From the NCBI GenBank assembly GCA_019009955.1, contig CM032229.1:76739001-76803000 (forward strand): 64,000 nucleotides of DNA. Direction: 5' to 3'. A model generated the notes under the pieces. It was not told the DNA's origin. It worked only from the letters and a program-made list of their open reading frames with translations, and searched no databases. Source of the DNA: Riptortus pedestris (lineage: Eukaryota > Arthropoda > Insecta > Hemiptera > Alydidae). The position numbers and the translations under genes are program-made. This document shows, piece after piece, positions 38,794 to 50,148 of this stretch (positions within the stretch are counted from its first letter, which is position 1; each line of letters begins with the position of its first letter).

Positions 38794-38800
<7 letters not shown>
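38722..38800 (+). repeat. Unnamed repeat, empty-site copy of 50102-50195
   Basis: TTGCCTTACTCAACTAAAA, then TGTACCTAATAGATGACG and CAATTATATGTACAAACACA match 50102-50195 almost base for base. The exception is a 31-base TA-core terminal hairpin present only at 50118-50148. Confidence 0.8.

Positions 38801-38886
<86 letters not shown>
38796..38886. repeat. Compound (CA)n(TA)n microsatellite
   Basis: About 45 bases of CA repeat are followed by about 46 bases of TA repeat. Open frames over it translate as HTHTHT/IYIYIY and are not genes. Confidence 0.95.
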
Positions 38887-38889
<3 letters not shown>

Positions 38890-39909
38890 TGTGTGTGAGC
38901 TTGTATTTAACACCCAGATCTAAAAAAGTACGTATTCAGTTGTTACCAATAAATTTTTGGGCCCTACTCCTTGCATATTACTACGTATACTGGCAAAATT
39001 AAAATCTATACTATAGCTCTTTTCAAAACTGGTTTGCCGATGTATTATTAATAATAATTATTCATTTGATAAATATTGCACAAACGACCTATGAAATCTG
39101 AGATTACAACTAAGATAAACATAAATATAAATATGCAAATGTACATATTTTACACTCATTGTGGTTATAGGCATGGTTCCTGCTTCAACTAATGATTTAT
39201 TAGAGTCTCCGTTGTTATATAATTACAATCGTATACTGTCAAATGTGGGATCGTGTTGTCCTTATATGTCCGAGGATGTATAAATAGCTTATCATTTAAT
39301 ATTAACATCCGCTTTATTTACATGCTATTGTACATTATAGCGCACATCAACGACTCGCTCTAACAATCCTAAAATGGACTTCGTAATAATGAATTCTCAA
39401 TCGTTACATATTTAATACTTTCAAGATTTTAGTGATGATTTTTGCACTTCAGAAATGTCATAAAATAAATAATCATTTAAAGAAACGCATGCTGAATGAT
39501 AACAACTAGTAGCGGTGCAACCGTTGCAATACCTAAACCTCTTGGGCCAAAGAGCAAGATAGGTAGCGAGAATGCTCCAATCGCTAAACATTGCTTTAGT
39601 TACTCTGCCATCTGAACTTCCACCATCCTCTGCCGAGACACATCCCTGGGAGTAACCTTCGTCCAAGCTGGGAAATAAGGTAGCACCTTATCAAAAATCT
39701 ACCGGGGGCAATTCTTTTAAGCAAGCCAGTCTGCGCTTCTTAAACGCGCTAGAAATATTAAATTAAGTTCATGTTGCTTTTTCGCTTTTGGAACTACCTA
39801 TACTCCTGTTGTCCTTTGCAAAATCCATGCTACACTACCAAACTAATAACAGTTAAATGTAAAACTTTAGATATAAACTGAAAATGCGGATTACTAGGAG
39901 AATTGAAAA
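38887..39909. other. Unassigned AT-rich DNA
   Basis: No gene or repeat copy recognised. Confidence 0.4.
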
Positions 39910-40351
39910 TCCCGCTACACAAGGGCTGCATTAATTAAGCAGATTTCTCACGTGTGACATGTATTTGCATTTCTCAAAAAATAAAAGTTCAATGAGGATA
40001 ATATTTGGTATTTAAGCTTCAAAAAAAGTGATTCAATATATAATTGTTAATATGACATGACTAGGAGGGGGGTGGGGTTACTCAGGACCGAAAAATAAAA
40101 AATGCAAATATCTTGGTCAATCATCAAGATAATGAAAAGACTCAGGTAACAACTTTTGTGGAAAGTTTAATTTGCATTAAGATTTGCTCTAAACACTTTG
40201 ACGATCACATGCATAATATGGGAGAAATTTCAAATTTTCCCGTCCCTCTGTCCGAACTTAACCTTTATTTTTGTATAAAACTGAACTTTTGTATAAAATG
40301 TACAGTTGGGTAACGATCAAACAAAAATTACGATTACTAGAGTGTTAATAG

Positions 40352-40408
<57 letters not shown>

Positions 40409-40528
40409 ATTTTGAACGGACCTCATTTTCGTCATTTCCTAGGTAGGTTCCAAGGACATTTCAGAAAAGCTCTTGCGTCATAAGTACGACCTGAATAGAT
40501 GATTTCGCTAAAGGGAAATCGGCTAAAA
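39910..40528 (+). mobile_element. TA-core family, full-length, alternative 5' half
   Basis: A 5' tip (CCGCTACACAAGGGCTGC), AAGCAGATTTCTCACGTG and the alternative 5' half (AATATTTGGTATTTAAGCTT) lead to a core with (TA)n at about 40357-40406. The 3' block and a weakened terminal hairpin (GATTTCGCTAAAGGGAAATC) end at GGCTAAAA. Confidence 0.87.
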
Positions 40529-40766
40529 TGGTATGACATATAGCAGCGTTATAATTTATGGATGGAAGCTTGGATAAGCCTCGGTAAAAGCTCGAAACAT
40601 CGCTATAATGTGAAAAGTAAACGAATTGAGTTAGGCTAATGAACGATGACATCATTACTGAAATCAATCATCAGAACACACGTCATCAGAAAGCTATGAT
40701 TCAGAGAGTCGAATTCGATGCAAAAGAATATTACTTCTAAATTAGCTGTAATTCTTAATATATATA

Positions 40767-40802
<36 letters not shown>

Positions 40803-41904
40803 TTTAAAAAAATTCCCTTTGATAAGGTAATTACGTGCATAACAATAAGAGATAAACTGACCTCTCTACGAACTGAATGTTGCAAGGTACCTTGTACTAC
40901 ATTTGTCTAATGACTTCTGAGGCTCACCTGAAATAAAAAAAAATAGTATAATTAAAAAACATGAAACATTCCAATTAATTTAATTAAACACATGTTTACC
41001 TGATACATAACAATTAACACCCACTTGTGATATTTTTTTTTTAAAAATCACAATTTCCACTGTCCCTTAATTATGCAATAAATTTAGAATATATGTGGTT
41101 AAGAGTCTAGCAATCGATTGCACATAGTTTATTTATCAATGACCAAGAACATTTTAAGGAGATTTTTTAGGACTTCATCAGTAAAACATAGATTTATGAG
41201 AATGGGTAAATAAATAAGTAAGTAGGTTTTTTTGAGCGATGAAGTGAGACCTTAAGATACGGGTGATGGTTTTGCCGGTACACTTGCTTTGAAGAAACCA
41301 CGGATGTGTATCTGAAGCGCATCGCTCCGCCAAAGGGCCCAATAAAAATGGTTCACTAACCACAAAGCTTTCTACAACTTTTTTATAATGGAAAAAAGTA
41401 TCTTTTCTTTTTTGTCAATTTTCCACCCTGGTTCTCCTTAAAGTGAGTTGCCGTACAAAGCAGGATAGGAAATATAAATGACTATGGGATTAATTTTAAA
41501 ATTTATTTACAGAGATTACATATTCTACAAACAGAGTACAAATATAAAGTCTTTGTATCGGAAGGAGTGGACTAAACCCCAATTATTTGTCACTAATTCC
41601 GATTAGAAAATTTGTAAATGAGTTACAATTGTAATATGAGTTAGACAATAAGTTACAACTCATCCCAGTACCACAGCAAATACAATATCCGTTCAGCAGA
41701 TGCTGTTGCTTATTTACTAAAAATGGACCTTAAATTGCCAAAAACACTTTCTGAAGAGTAAAATATATTGCCAGTCAGGTGAAAGCCAAAGGCAGTCGTA
41801 AATGTAATTTTGTGGTTTTTGGAAACCTCTAACGACTGGCAATTAAGCAGAATTTAAATTTTATTCAATATTGACCAAATTATAAGAGTTAAAGTCCTAA
41901 AAAA
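40529..41904. other. Unassigned DNA with TA repeat and a tail-like patch
   Basis: (TA)n lies at about 40768-40801, not inside a recognisable TA-core copy. At 41220-41380 the plus strand has GTGAGACCTTAAGATACGGG, GTATCTGAAGCGCATCGC and AATAAAAATGG, an arrangement like retroelement 3' tails. No protein domain is attached. Confidence 0.35.
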
Positions 41905-42414
41905 GTCCGTCACGCAGGGGCTCCCTTAACTAAGCAGATTTCCCACGTGCGTCAAGCATTTGAATTTACCTCAAAACGTAAATGTTAAATGAGAACATAT
42001 TTGGTATTTAAGCTTTAAGTAATGTGATTCTTATTATAACAGCTTATTGTTAATATGACATGAGTATAAGACAGGGTTTACTGAAGGCAAATGCAAATAT
42101 CTCCGTTAATAATCAAGATAGTGAAAAAACGTACATACAAAATTTATACGCTGTGAAATCTGTAATAAGATTGGTTCAGTACAATTTTTCGATCTGACTT
42201 ATAATCATTTTGAATTTTCTCTCCCTCCTACACCCCCCCCCCACTGGATTTTAGCCGTTAACAAACTTGATCTTTCTTTTTACATAAAACGATTATATAC
42301 CGAGTTTGGTAACGATAGCAAAAAAATTGGGATAGACGTTTGATGAAGTTTTTCGAAAATCGTTTCACGAGTACATCCTCACTAGCGTTTTTCCCTATGG
42401 GGAAATCTGCTAAA
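41905..42414 (+). mobile_element. TA-core family, alternative 5' half, core deleted
   Basis: GTCCGTCACGCAGGGGC and AAGCAGATTTCCCACGTG start the copy, and the alternative 5' half and common core follow. After GGTAACGAT the hairpin, microsatellite and start of the 3' block are missing, and it resumes at GGATAGACGTTTGATG. The terminal hairpin ends GGGGAAATCTGCTAAAAA. Confidence 0.85.
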
Positions 42415-43064
42415 AACAAATATTCGGATTTTTGCTTTCATTACTAACTAGAAAATATAAATCAATACACTATAGAAATAGCTCAAATCACATTTAAAAA
42501 ATTATCCCTCGTTTTATTGATCCGGTAGTCAGCGACTACGTTAGAAGACAAAAGACCCAAGGATTATTGGATGTAAAAAAAGGAAAACTGTTCGGCACGG
42601 CTGTTGAGTTCATTGAATAAAAAGGAAGACGAGGGTTGGACATATTTCTCACGATCTTTACATCCTTCAAAGCTAATAAGATATTGTTAAAAAAAATATC
42701 ATATTTCACATACCAAGAGAGGAAATGGGGTTGGGAAAAATGATGTAAAAAAATCTTTATTATAACGTGGTTTGTTAAAATTAAAACTGCTGCTTTGAAT
42801 AAAAGTTTTAATAATACATTGAAGAATTTTCTTTTAATAATCAAAGAAACAGTTCTTAAAGATTGCACGCATAATTTAAAACAAGCTTACTTCTGTAGTA
42901 ATTAATGAATAAATCTTAATTCTCAGGATTACAAATTATTTAAAAAAGAAATTTGATGCTTATTTTGACGACTCAATGATTTTAGAAATAACATACCGAT
43001 GCCAAAATGTCTTCCTACAAATATATTTTAATGATAAACACCATTTGGCTCAAAAATATTTAAT
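42415..43064. other. Unassigned DNA
   Basis: The 110-codon minus-strand frame at 42536-42868 has no recognisable domain. No gene claimed. Confidence 0.4.
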
Positions 43065-43200
43065 TTTAATTATTTATACCTACTTGATGGCACTAATGTT
43101 CGGGAAGGGCTACAGGTTACCATCCTTTTCTATCCCGGGTGGGACAAAGGATTTTATTTAGAGAGTTTGTTTCTGAATACATCCCTATTGCCCAGGTCTA
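43065..43200 (-). repeat. SINE, tRNA-like half mostly lost
   Basis: The minus strand reads GACCTGGGCAATAGGGATG (end of the B-box region), TGTCCCACCCGGGATAGAAA, GATGGTAACCTGTAGCCC, then an AAATAATTAAAATT tail. Confidence 0.7.
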
Positions 43201-44269
43201 CCCAATCTACCCAAAACTCCAGACATGTCAAAATTATTATAACATAAAAATGGCGTTATATAATAACTAGCCACCACCTGAAAAAGCAATAGGTTTTACT
43301 TAAATTTTAATATCTTAGTAATTTTAACTCGATAAACTATCTTGTTAATGTTAATTAACCTGTACTTATTGTGCTGCAGTGAATTTTCTATTGTTCTGTG
43401 AAACCTTATTAAAGTAGCCTACTAAACCAACATGATTAACAATCCCAATTATCATAGTGACCAATGAATATTTCATATCTTTATTTTTTTATATATGAAG
43501 TTGTGGAGAACACTATTGAAGTTAATGAAATTTGTCCGAAATGGTAAAACAGTAATAACTATTTATAATTCCTATGATAAGATACATTTCATAAACGGGA
43601 TAACTTCAAAGAGTTTGATCCTTTTCCTTCTTTAATGGACAATGAAGGAAATTATGAGCACTTTTCCTACAAGTATCTTCTACTTAGCTTTTTCTTTTGT
43701 ATAATCAACGCAATTAAGGCTTCTTTGTTTTTTTATCCTAGGCACAAAGAGCTTTTGATAAATTTACAGAATAAAGGATAAGCAACCAAGTTTTAGAACC
43801 TTTTGAAACAGTTTCTAAACCGTTTTAAGACAAAAACTTTTCGCTCTTTACATTTATAACATTAATTTGAATAGGCCCTAAACACTTTTATGTCAACCTT
43901 TGAGTCAAAAGGGTTATTCTATTAAGGGAAGTAAATTATTGAAGCATTTAATTGAGAGCTCACGTTCGATCCAAATCAAAATATTTATGAACAATTACAG
44001 ATTTTATTCGATGTTAATTAAAATCTTCAGGCATTAGCAGATAATGAAATGCCAAACTCTATTAATGAAACACGCAAATGTACTCAAAGGCAATATAATT
44101 TCCGTGGATCTCAATTACATTAGCCCTATTACCAGTCAGCGAAGAAGTTCACTAAATTATAACAGTGTATTTCAAATATTTTATTGAATAGGAATATGAG
44201 TGAAATTAACTTCACTTATCTGGCCGGTTTTTCCGGCTCGAATTTGACGAAATATGTAAAATTGACTTT
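43201..44269. other. Unassigned AT-rich DNA
   Basis: No gene, RNA or repeat copy recognised. Confidence 0.4.
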
Positions 44270-44640
44270 CAGTAGATTTCCCTAAAGGAAAATGAGATCC
44301 GTTCAAAGCTATATATATTGTCTGTTAGTGTTCTAAGGGTCGCAATTATAGTTTAATCGTTACCAAATTCGATATTTAAACGTTGCATGCCAAATTAAAG
44401 ATCAAGTCCGTTAATGACCGTCAATTCCATCCATTGCGGGAGGGGTTTTGAAGGAGAAATTTCACAAATTCAAAATATCTACGTTATTATGTGTCGGATC
44501 AAAAAATTGTATAGAATGAATCTTATTATGATTTCTTATTTTGTTATGCACATGTTTTCTCTATGTTAAATATAAACCGAGATATTTCCATATTTTAGAT
44601 TTCGCCCATCAGTAAACACCCACTCCTAATCATGTCATTT
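44270..44640 (-). mobile_element. TA-core family, internally deleted
   Basis: The 3' hairpin remnant (GTAGATTTCCCTAAAGGAAA) joins directly to ATGAGATCCGTTCAAA, so most of the 3' block is missing. A tiny TATATATAT core, the hairpin region, the common core and part of the alternative 5' half follow. The 5' tip is not seen. Confidence 0.7.
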
Positions 44641-44789
44641 TTTTATTTATTTATTGAAATACTCTTCTGTGCTAATCGCCACATAAAATATTCATCTTCT
44701 TCATTCTCATGTGTATCATGTATTGCTTTTAATGTAAGCGAATAAAGGAATGATGTCATCACAAAGGCTTTAGTTTATCTTTTCCTTCT

Positions 44790-45119
44790 CCATGAGGCTA
44801 CTCTAACTATAAGGTATCATGAAGAAAAGAGAATATTCCACTGGAGGCAAATATCTGAAGGAGAGCAATTCCTCCTTAGCCAGATAAAGTTGAATAATTG
44901 TAGTTATTCTCATCTCTGAGCCAACAGCTAGCAATTGACTTTCAAAAGGACTTAACTTTATATCCACTAAATATTTATAAACATATCGTTGTTAAAGCAA
45001 CATATTCAAATTGAAATATAAAGTAAAGTATTGATTACATGTACGCCTCAAACAATAACCATGCAACGTACTATTATAATGTATGTCAAGTTATTTGTGT
45101 GACATATAATCAGAAATAA
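44790..45119. repeat. Tandem-duplicated block Y, first copy
   Basis: It aligns with 46966-47307 from TGAGGCTACTCTAACTATAA to GACATATAATCAGAAATA. It ends in a short local tandem duplication of GTGACATATAATCAGAAATA (45099 and 45121). Confidence 0.88.
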
Positions 45120-45141
45120 AGTGACATATAATCAGAAATAT

Positions 45142-46092
45142 ATTGGAACAGCGGGGTTTGAAAAATATTTTATGTTATGCAGTAACATTCTCCATGTTAG
45201 CGCCATTCTCCAGCTTCAATATTACGCCTATCTCGACAAAATTTAGTAATTCATGAAGTAATTAAAACAGATAAACACAACTGCAGAAGAGCCAAATGAA
45301 TTTTGTTTATTAAAAAGCTGTTTTACCAGTCGTTGACGGGTTGACATAAAACTTAAAGTTTACACACACACACAAAAATTATATAACGTTTAAGTATTGA
45401 AAAATACATTCAAAACGCAGTTTGTTCTTTACATTTTTTCCGATAAGACCAATTTTAACGAAGTTATTGACGAACATTTGTTTTGACGTCAATGTAAAAC
45501 CCAAGACCTATAAAATTAGGGTAATCAATATTGTTTACGTTCTCCATTATATACTTCGTTACCCCCTACAAGCGACGAAAATCAAACAAACCCTAGAGCT
45601 TCATTTATATAGATTATGGAGATGAACTGAACATTTATTTATGAGGGACAGTAAGTCCGAAAAAAAAGAAGGAGAATTTCCAAAGAAGAATTTTTATACT
45701 AACTTTCCTTAGGATGGTTCATTTTGTGAAAGAATGCAATGCCAACTAATGGGAGCCCATGAGGAAAGAAGGAGATAACAATAATGGGCTAGCTAGGGAT
45801 TACTGGAAGCCAGTAAGGGACGGGGGACTGGAGGCTCCAGTAATAAGACATATCAATCAGAGGGCAGATAGCGGGAGACAAACAACTTGCCCTCACTCCG
45901 CGTCATTAGTACGTTCCATCTAGGGGAGGACGAAGGCTGACATATCCTCTAGGATATCCTCGTAGGATATCTCAATAAAACCATCCATAGGCTCTAATCC
46001 CAATTACTAGGCACTTCTGTACTATTTCGGCATAGACTAGTTCTAACCTCATAACCGCCTAACCTTGGTCAAATGAGTATACGACATGTATT
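45142..46092. other. Unassigned DNA inside duplicated unit 1
   Basis: No gene recognised. By position this belongs to the first duplicated unit and is missing from the second, where block Y is followed almost at once by block X1. Confidence 0.4.
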
Positions 46093-46186
46093 GACCAATT
46101 ATAACACATATGCCTCTGGTGAGATACATGGGGGTCTTTGTTACGTTTATGTCGCAATGCTTCTACGTTAGATGGCGTAAAGAATA
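46093..46186. repeat. Duplicated block X1, first copy
   Basis: GACCAATTATAACACATATG, CCTCTGGTGAGATACATG and TTCTACGTTAGATGGCG match 47313-47402. It is followed by a TA-core insertion; block X2 resumes after the insertion. Confidence 0.8.
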
Positions 46187-46189
46187 AAA

Positions 46190-46902
46190 GTCCGTCACGC
46201 AGGGGCTGCGTAAACTAAGCAGATTTCCCACGTGAAGTTTTACAGTAGAGAAATTTCACGAGAGTCGAGCAGAGAAGGAAACGGTCGAACTAGCTTTTGG
46301 CGGGAAAGTCACCCGTCCGTTAGCCGCCCAGATTTAATAAAAATGCAAATATCTCTGTTAATATTCAAGATAGAGAATAAATGAATTTGCACGATACGAT
46401 TGATTTTGTACACTTTTTCAATCCGACGTATAGTAACGGAGATATTTCGAATTTTAAAAATGCAAATATCTCGGAGATTTCATAAAAATGCAAATATCTC
46501 GGTTAAAATTCAAGATAGAGAATAAATGTATTTAACAATATTTATAGTAAATTTAATTTTCAATAAGATTGATTATGTACAATTTTTCGATCCGACGTAT
46601 AGTAACAGAGATATTTCGATTTTTCAAAAATCCTCCCTTCTGGTCCGATTTCAGCCGTTAACGAATTGATCTTTCTTTTTACATAAAACGACTAAATATC
46701 GAGTTTGGTAACGATCAAACAAAAATTGCGACCGCTAGAGCGGTAACAGACAAATATATATATATATACACACACACACACAATTTTCCACATTTTCGTC
46801 ATCTACTAGGTAGGATCAATGGACAGTTGAAGAAAAACTTCGAAAATTCCGTCATGAGTACAACCTCAATAGCTGATTTCCCTTAAGGGAAATCTGCTTA
46901 AA
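46190..46902 (+). mobile_element. TA-core family, full-length, with internal duplication and matched empty site
   Basis: GTCCGTCACGCAGGGGC to CTGCTTAAAGG. The module between AAATATCTCGGTTA and TAACGGAGATATTT occurs twice (about 46337-46455 and 46488-46620). The core is (TA)n followed by (CA)n at about 46755-46783. The unoccupied counterpart of its insertion site is at about 47396-47415, in an oligo-A run. Confidence 0.92.
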
Positions 46903-46965
46903 GGCCGTGTCTAGGACTTACCCACAAATTTACTTCTTTAGAAGATCTTCACAATCTTCCTTCTG
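46903..46965. repeat. Duplicated block X2, first copy
   Basis: GGCCGTGTCTAGGACTTACC and AGATCTTCACAATCTTCC match 47411-47463. Confidence 0.8.
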
Positions 46966-47307
46966 CCTGAGGCTACTCTAACTATAAGGTATCAAGAAGA
47001 AAAGAGAATATTCCACTGGAGGCAAATATCTGAAGCAGAGCAATTCCTCCTTAGCAAGATAAAATTGAATAATAACTACAATTATTCAATTTTATCTCTC
47101 ATCTCTGAGCCAACCGCAACCGCTAGCAATTGATTTTCAAAAGGACTTAACTTTATGTCCACTGAATATTTTTTATAAACAAATAGGAGTTAACGCAAAA
47201 TATTCAAATTGAAATACGAAGTAAAATATTGATTATATATACGCCTCAAACAGCAGTGTACAATTATAATGTATGTCAAGTTATTTGAGTGACATATTAT
47301 CAGAAAT
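46966..47307. repeat. Tandem-duplicated block Y, second copy
   Basis: Same orientation as 44790-45119. It contains a 41-base perfect palindrome (47057-47097) not present in the first copy. Confidence 0.88.
47057..47097. repeat. Perfect 17-bp-arm palindrome
   Basis: AGATAAAATTGAATAAT and its reverse complement flank AACTACA. At the matching place the first Y copy has only the left arm and a short tail. Confidence 0.95.
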
Positions 47308-47312
47308 CCTCA

Positions 47313-47463
47313 GGACCAATTATAGCTCAGACCCCTCTGGTGAGCTACAAGGGGTTCTTGTTACGCCGATGCCGCTATGATTCTACGTTTGATGGCGCAA
47401 TGAAAAAAGGCCATGTCTAGGATTTACTCAGAAATTTAATTCTTCGCAATATCTTCACAAAAG
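47313..47463. repeat. Duplicated blocks X1 and X2, second copy (empty site)
   Basis: X1 runs into X2 through GCGCAATGAAAAAAGGCC without a TA-core element between them. This is the pre-insertion form of the site occupied at 46190-46902. Confidence 0.8.
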
Positions 47464-48660
47464 CTAGAGAAATATAAAGAGGCATGGTAGCCGAGGTATT
47501 GCAGAAGCAGACAATGTGACTTTGGTAAAACATTGGAGAACGAAAATATGTGGTATTTTCGCTTCAAAGCTCGGTTTCTAATGCAGGAAGAAATTTTTCG
47601 ATAAAGGAATTTTTAAAAGTTTTTATTTTATTTTTATGATTACAAACATTTACCTGTTTGGTGTAATTTAGTTAAAAAATTAATGTGCATTAGTCTTTGC
47701 AGTTTTGTAGATATTTGCGAACAGCCGTCTCTGTCGAAAGTTAGAAATATTGAATATTGAATTGAAAGCACTAAGTGTAATTTAATCAACACATGGATTC
47801 ATACTAAACAACTTGCTGTCAGCGTTCTTCACAGGATCTTATCTGCCAAGCATGTAGACCGACGTTATAAAAGCCCTCGAATACGTTGATACTAGGAGTA
47901 TTCATAGAACCTTTGCTATATCTGCGAAGTGCTGTATAAATGCTAATCACCGTAACTTTTCTTGCTATATCAAGTTTTATAGAGACTTAATTCAACGTTC
48001 TGTTATCTCATGTATAACTGCAATGGTTAAGAAGGTTAGGCCTCTTTTTCGAAGGCACCTTCATTGCTAAGTTCAGGTCTAGCTCCATATTTATTATGTA
48101 ATATTTACGTTAGTTTGTTCCCATTCTTTTGGTAAATATTTATTTCTTTTAAATAAAAGAATCGTGATTCTGAGAACATTGCGGATAAGATAAACAAATA
48201 TATTACTATACCATGTGTAATCTTCCCATTATACTGCCCGTGGGAGAGCAATGGGTGTGTACAATCAAAATTCATATGGCACGCGAGGCATATAGCAAAC
48301 CTACAAGTTGCATGAATACTAATTGCTAATGTAACTTAATCACATATAATAATATAAGTAACTTGATCCATGAACCATTGTCATCGGTGTCCTAAGAGAG
48401 GGTGGCCTACGATGTGTTTGCGGAAGTGAAGTAGTGGGGGAGAACGCATCCTCTTCTCTGGCCAGTACAAAAAGCGGACTAAGGAGATGGGGCGAGAAGG
48501 TATGTGCTAAGGACTTCCGCTCCGCACTTGTCCAGCTTCCTCTCTGCTAATAGCTCCCTTCCGGTCTCCCTGATCCGCATCCGTAGTCACCGCTCTGTGC
48601 TTCCTCCAATAGCCTTCGGCCAACAGTGCGCATTTAGCAGCAATTACTTCTCTATAAAAA
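47464..48660. other. Unassigned DNA with a GC-richer patch
   Basis: About 48400-48620 is GC-richer. The short frame at 48504-48689 runs into the TA-core 5' tip and is not a gene. Nothing else recognised. Confidence 0.4.
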
Positions 48661-48993
48661 GTCCGTCACGCAGGGGCTGCGTAAACTAAGCAGATTTCCC
48701 ACGTGAAGTTTTACAATAGAGAAATTTCACGAGAGCCGAGCCAGTCAAGGAAACGGCCAAACTAGCTTTTGGCGGGAAAGCAACTCTCGTCCGTTAGGCT
48801 CCGAGATTAAATTAAAAACAATTCAATCTCAAAAAAACAAGAACACAAAAGATGGACTTACCTCTAATGATAGCAGCGCTCTGAACACTAAATAGTACCA
48901 CAGAATATCTATTATTTGTAAGACTTAATACTGCGGTGAATATTAAGTAAACAAATAAAGGGCAAGTCAAATAGTAAGAACCTTCCTGACAGC

Positions 48994-49165
48994 AAACAGT
49001 CTGAGTTGTAAACAATCAGGTTAGCCAGCTTTTACCGGAAATAAAAGCAATTACGGAAATATATTTGAATATAAGTTATAAATTTTATTCATAACTATTT
49101 ATTATATCTAGTACTGTAATTAATAATAAACCAGAATAATTTAAATCACAACCATTCCAAATTTA
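48994..49165 (+). repeat. Long-form internal block, copy 1
   Basis: GTAAACAATCAGGTTAGCCA, CCGGAAATAAAAGC, ATATCTAGTACTGTAATTAA and CCAGAATAATTT recur in diverged form at 49394-49560 and 59378-59545. Confidence 0.75.
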
Positions 49166-49393
49166 GGAATCCGGGAAGAAAACAGAAAGGTGGGTGCAAA
49201 ATACGATTCAGACGGTTATGAGATTTTCACATGATTAAGGAACAAGCAGGTTAGCCAGCGAAGGTTTACAATAGATAAATATACATACAGGTAACACTTC
49301 CATGAATATTAGTGAATAATTACAAACGGCAATGAGAAATCTTTCAGTGAATTTACAATATAAGTTAATAGTCCCTACAACGGAATACGGCTG

Positions 49394-49560
49394 GATTGTA
49401 AACAAACAGGTTAGCCATCCTTGTAACGCAGTATCGATAGATAGACCGGAAAAACAAACAATTAAAGAAATATATCTGAATATAAAATATTAATTTTATT
49501 GGAAACTATTTAGTTAGTGGAGTAATTTGAAATGAATCAAAATAATTTCTGTAATTTCTA
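49394..49560 (+). repeat. Long-form internal block, copy 2
   Basis: GATTGTAAACAAACAGGTTA, CCGGAAAAACAAACAATTA and TATATCTGAATATAAAATAT place this as a tandem partner of 48994-49165, about 400 bases downstream. Confidence 0.75.
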
Positions 49561-50036
49561 ATTTTTGTAGTCCTAGAAAAAAAGGGGGGGGGTCAACAGA
49601 ACGTATTTGTTTGTACCTTGTAAAATAAAGCTTTGTTGAAAACAATATTTTGTATTTAACCTAATAATGAGGTGGTTCATGAGATATCAGCTTATTATTA
49701 ATATGTCCCTAGTAGGAGTGGGGGTTTATTGAAAGCGGAACTCATTACAAAAAATACAAATATCTCGGTTAATACTCATTATACGGAAAATATGTATAGA
49801 ACAATATTTATAGTAAATGTAATTTGCAATAAGATTGATTTTATACAATTTTTCAATCCGACGAATAGTAACGGAGATATTTCGAATTTTCGAAAATCCT
49901 CCCCTCTAAACCCCCCCCCCTCCCACTGGTCCGATTTCAGCCGTTAACGAACTTGATCTTTCTTTTTACATAAAACGACTAAATTTCGAGTTTCGTAACG
50001 ATCAAACAAAAATTGCGACCGCTAGAGCGGTAACAG

Positions 50037-50040
<4 letters not shown>

Positions 50041-50102
<62 letters not shown>
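50041..50102. repeat. (AT)31 microsatellite
   Basis: Pure AT repeat at the core position of the surrounding TA-core copy. Confidence 0.97.
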
Positions 50103-50104
<2 letters not shown>

Positions 50105-50117
50105 CCTTACTCAACTA

Positions 50118-50148
50118 ATAGCTGATTTCCCTTAAGGGAAATCTGCTA
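50118..50148 (+). mobile_element. Solo TA-core terminal hairpin (31 bp)
   Basis: TAGCTGATTTCCCTTAAGGG and the rest of the terminal hairpin sit between CTCAACTA and AAATGTACC with no other TA-core sequence attached. The matching locus at 38732-38746 joins the same flanks directly. Net insertion is 31 bases. Confidence 0.8.

Noticed and set aside
38684..39002. Open frames of 79-82 codons with HTHTHT and IYIYIY runs
   Set aside because: They translate the (CA)n(TA)n microsatellite. The same applies to frames at 8477-8695, 50146-50372, 58803-59180 and 59821-60060.
42536..42868. 110-codon minus-strand gene
   Set aside because: It is rich in Leu, Ile, Phe and Asn as expected from AT-rich DNA, with no motif and no supporting context.
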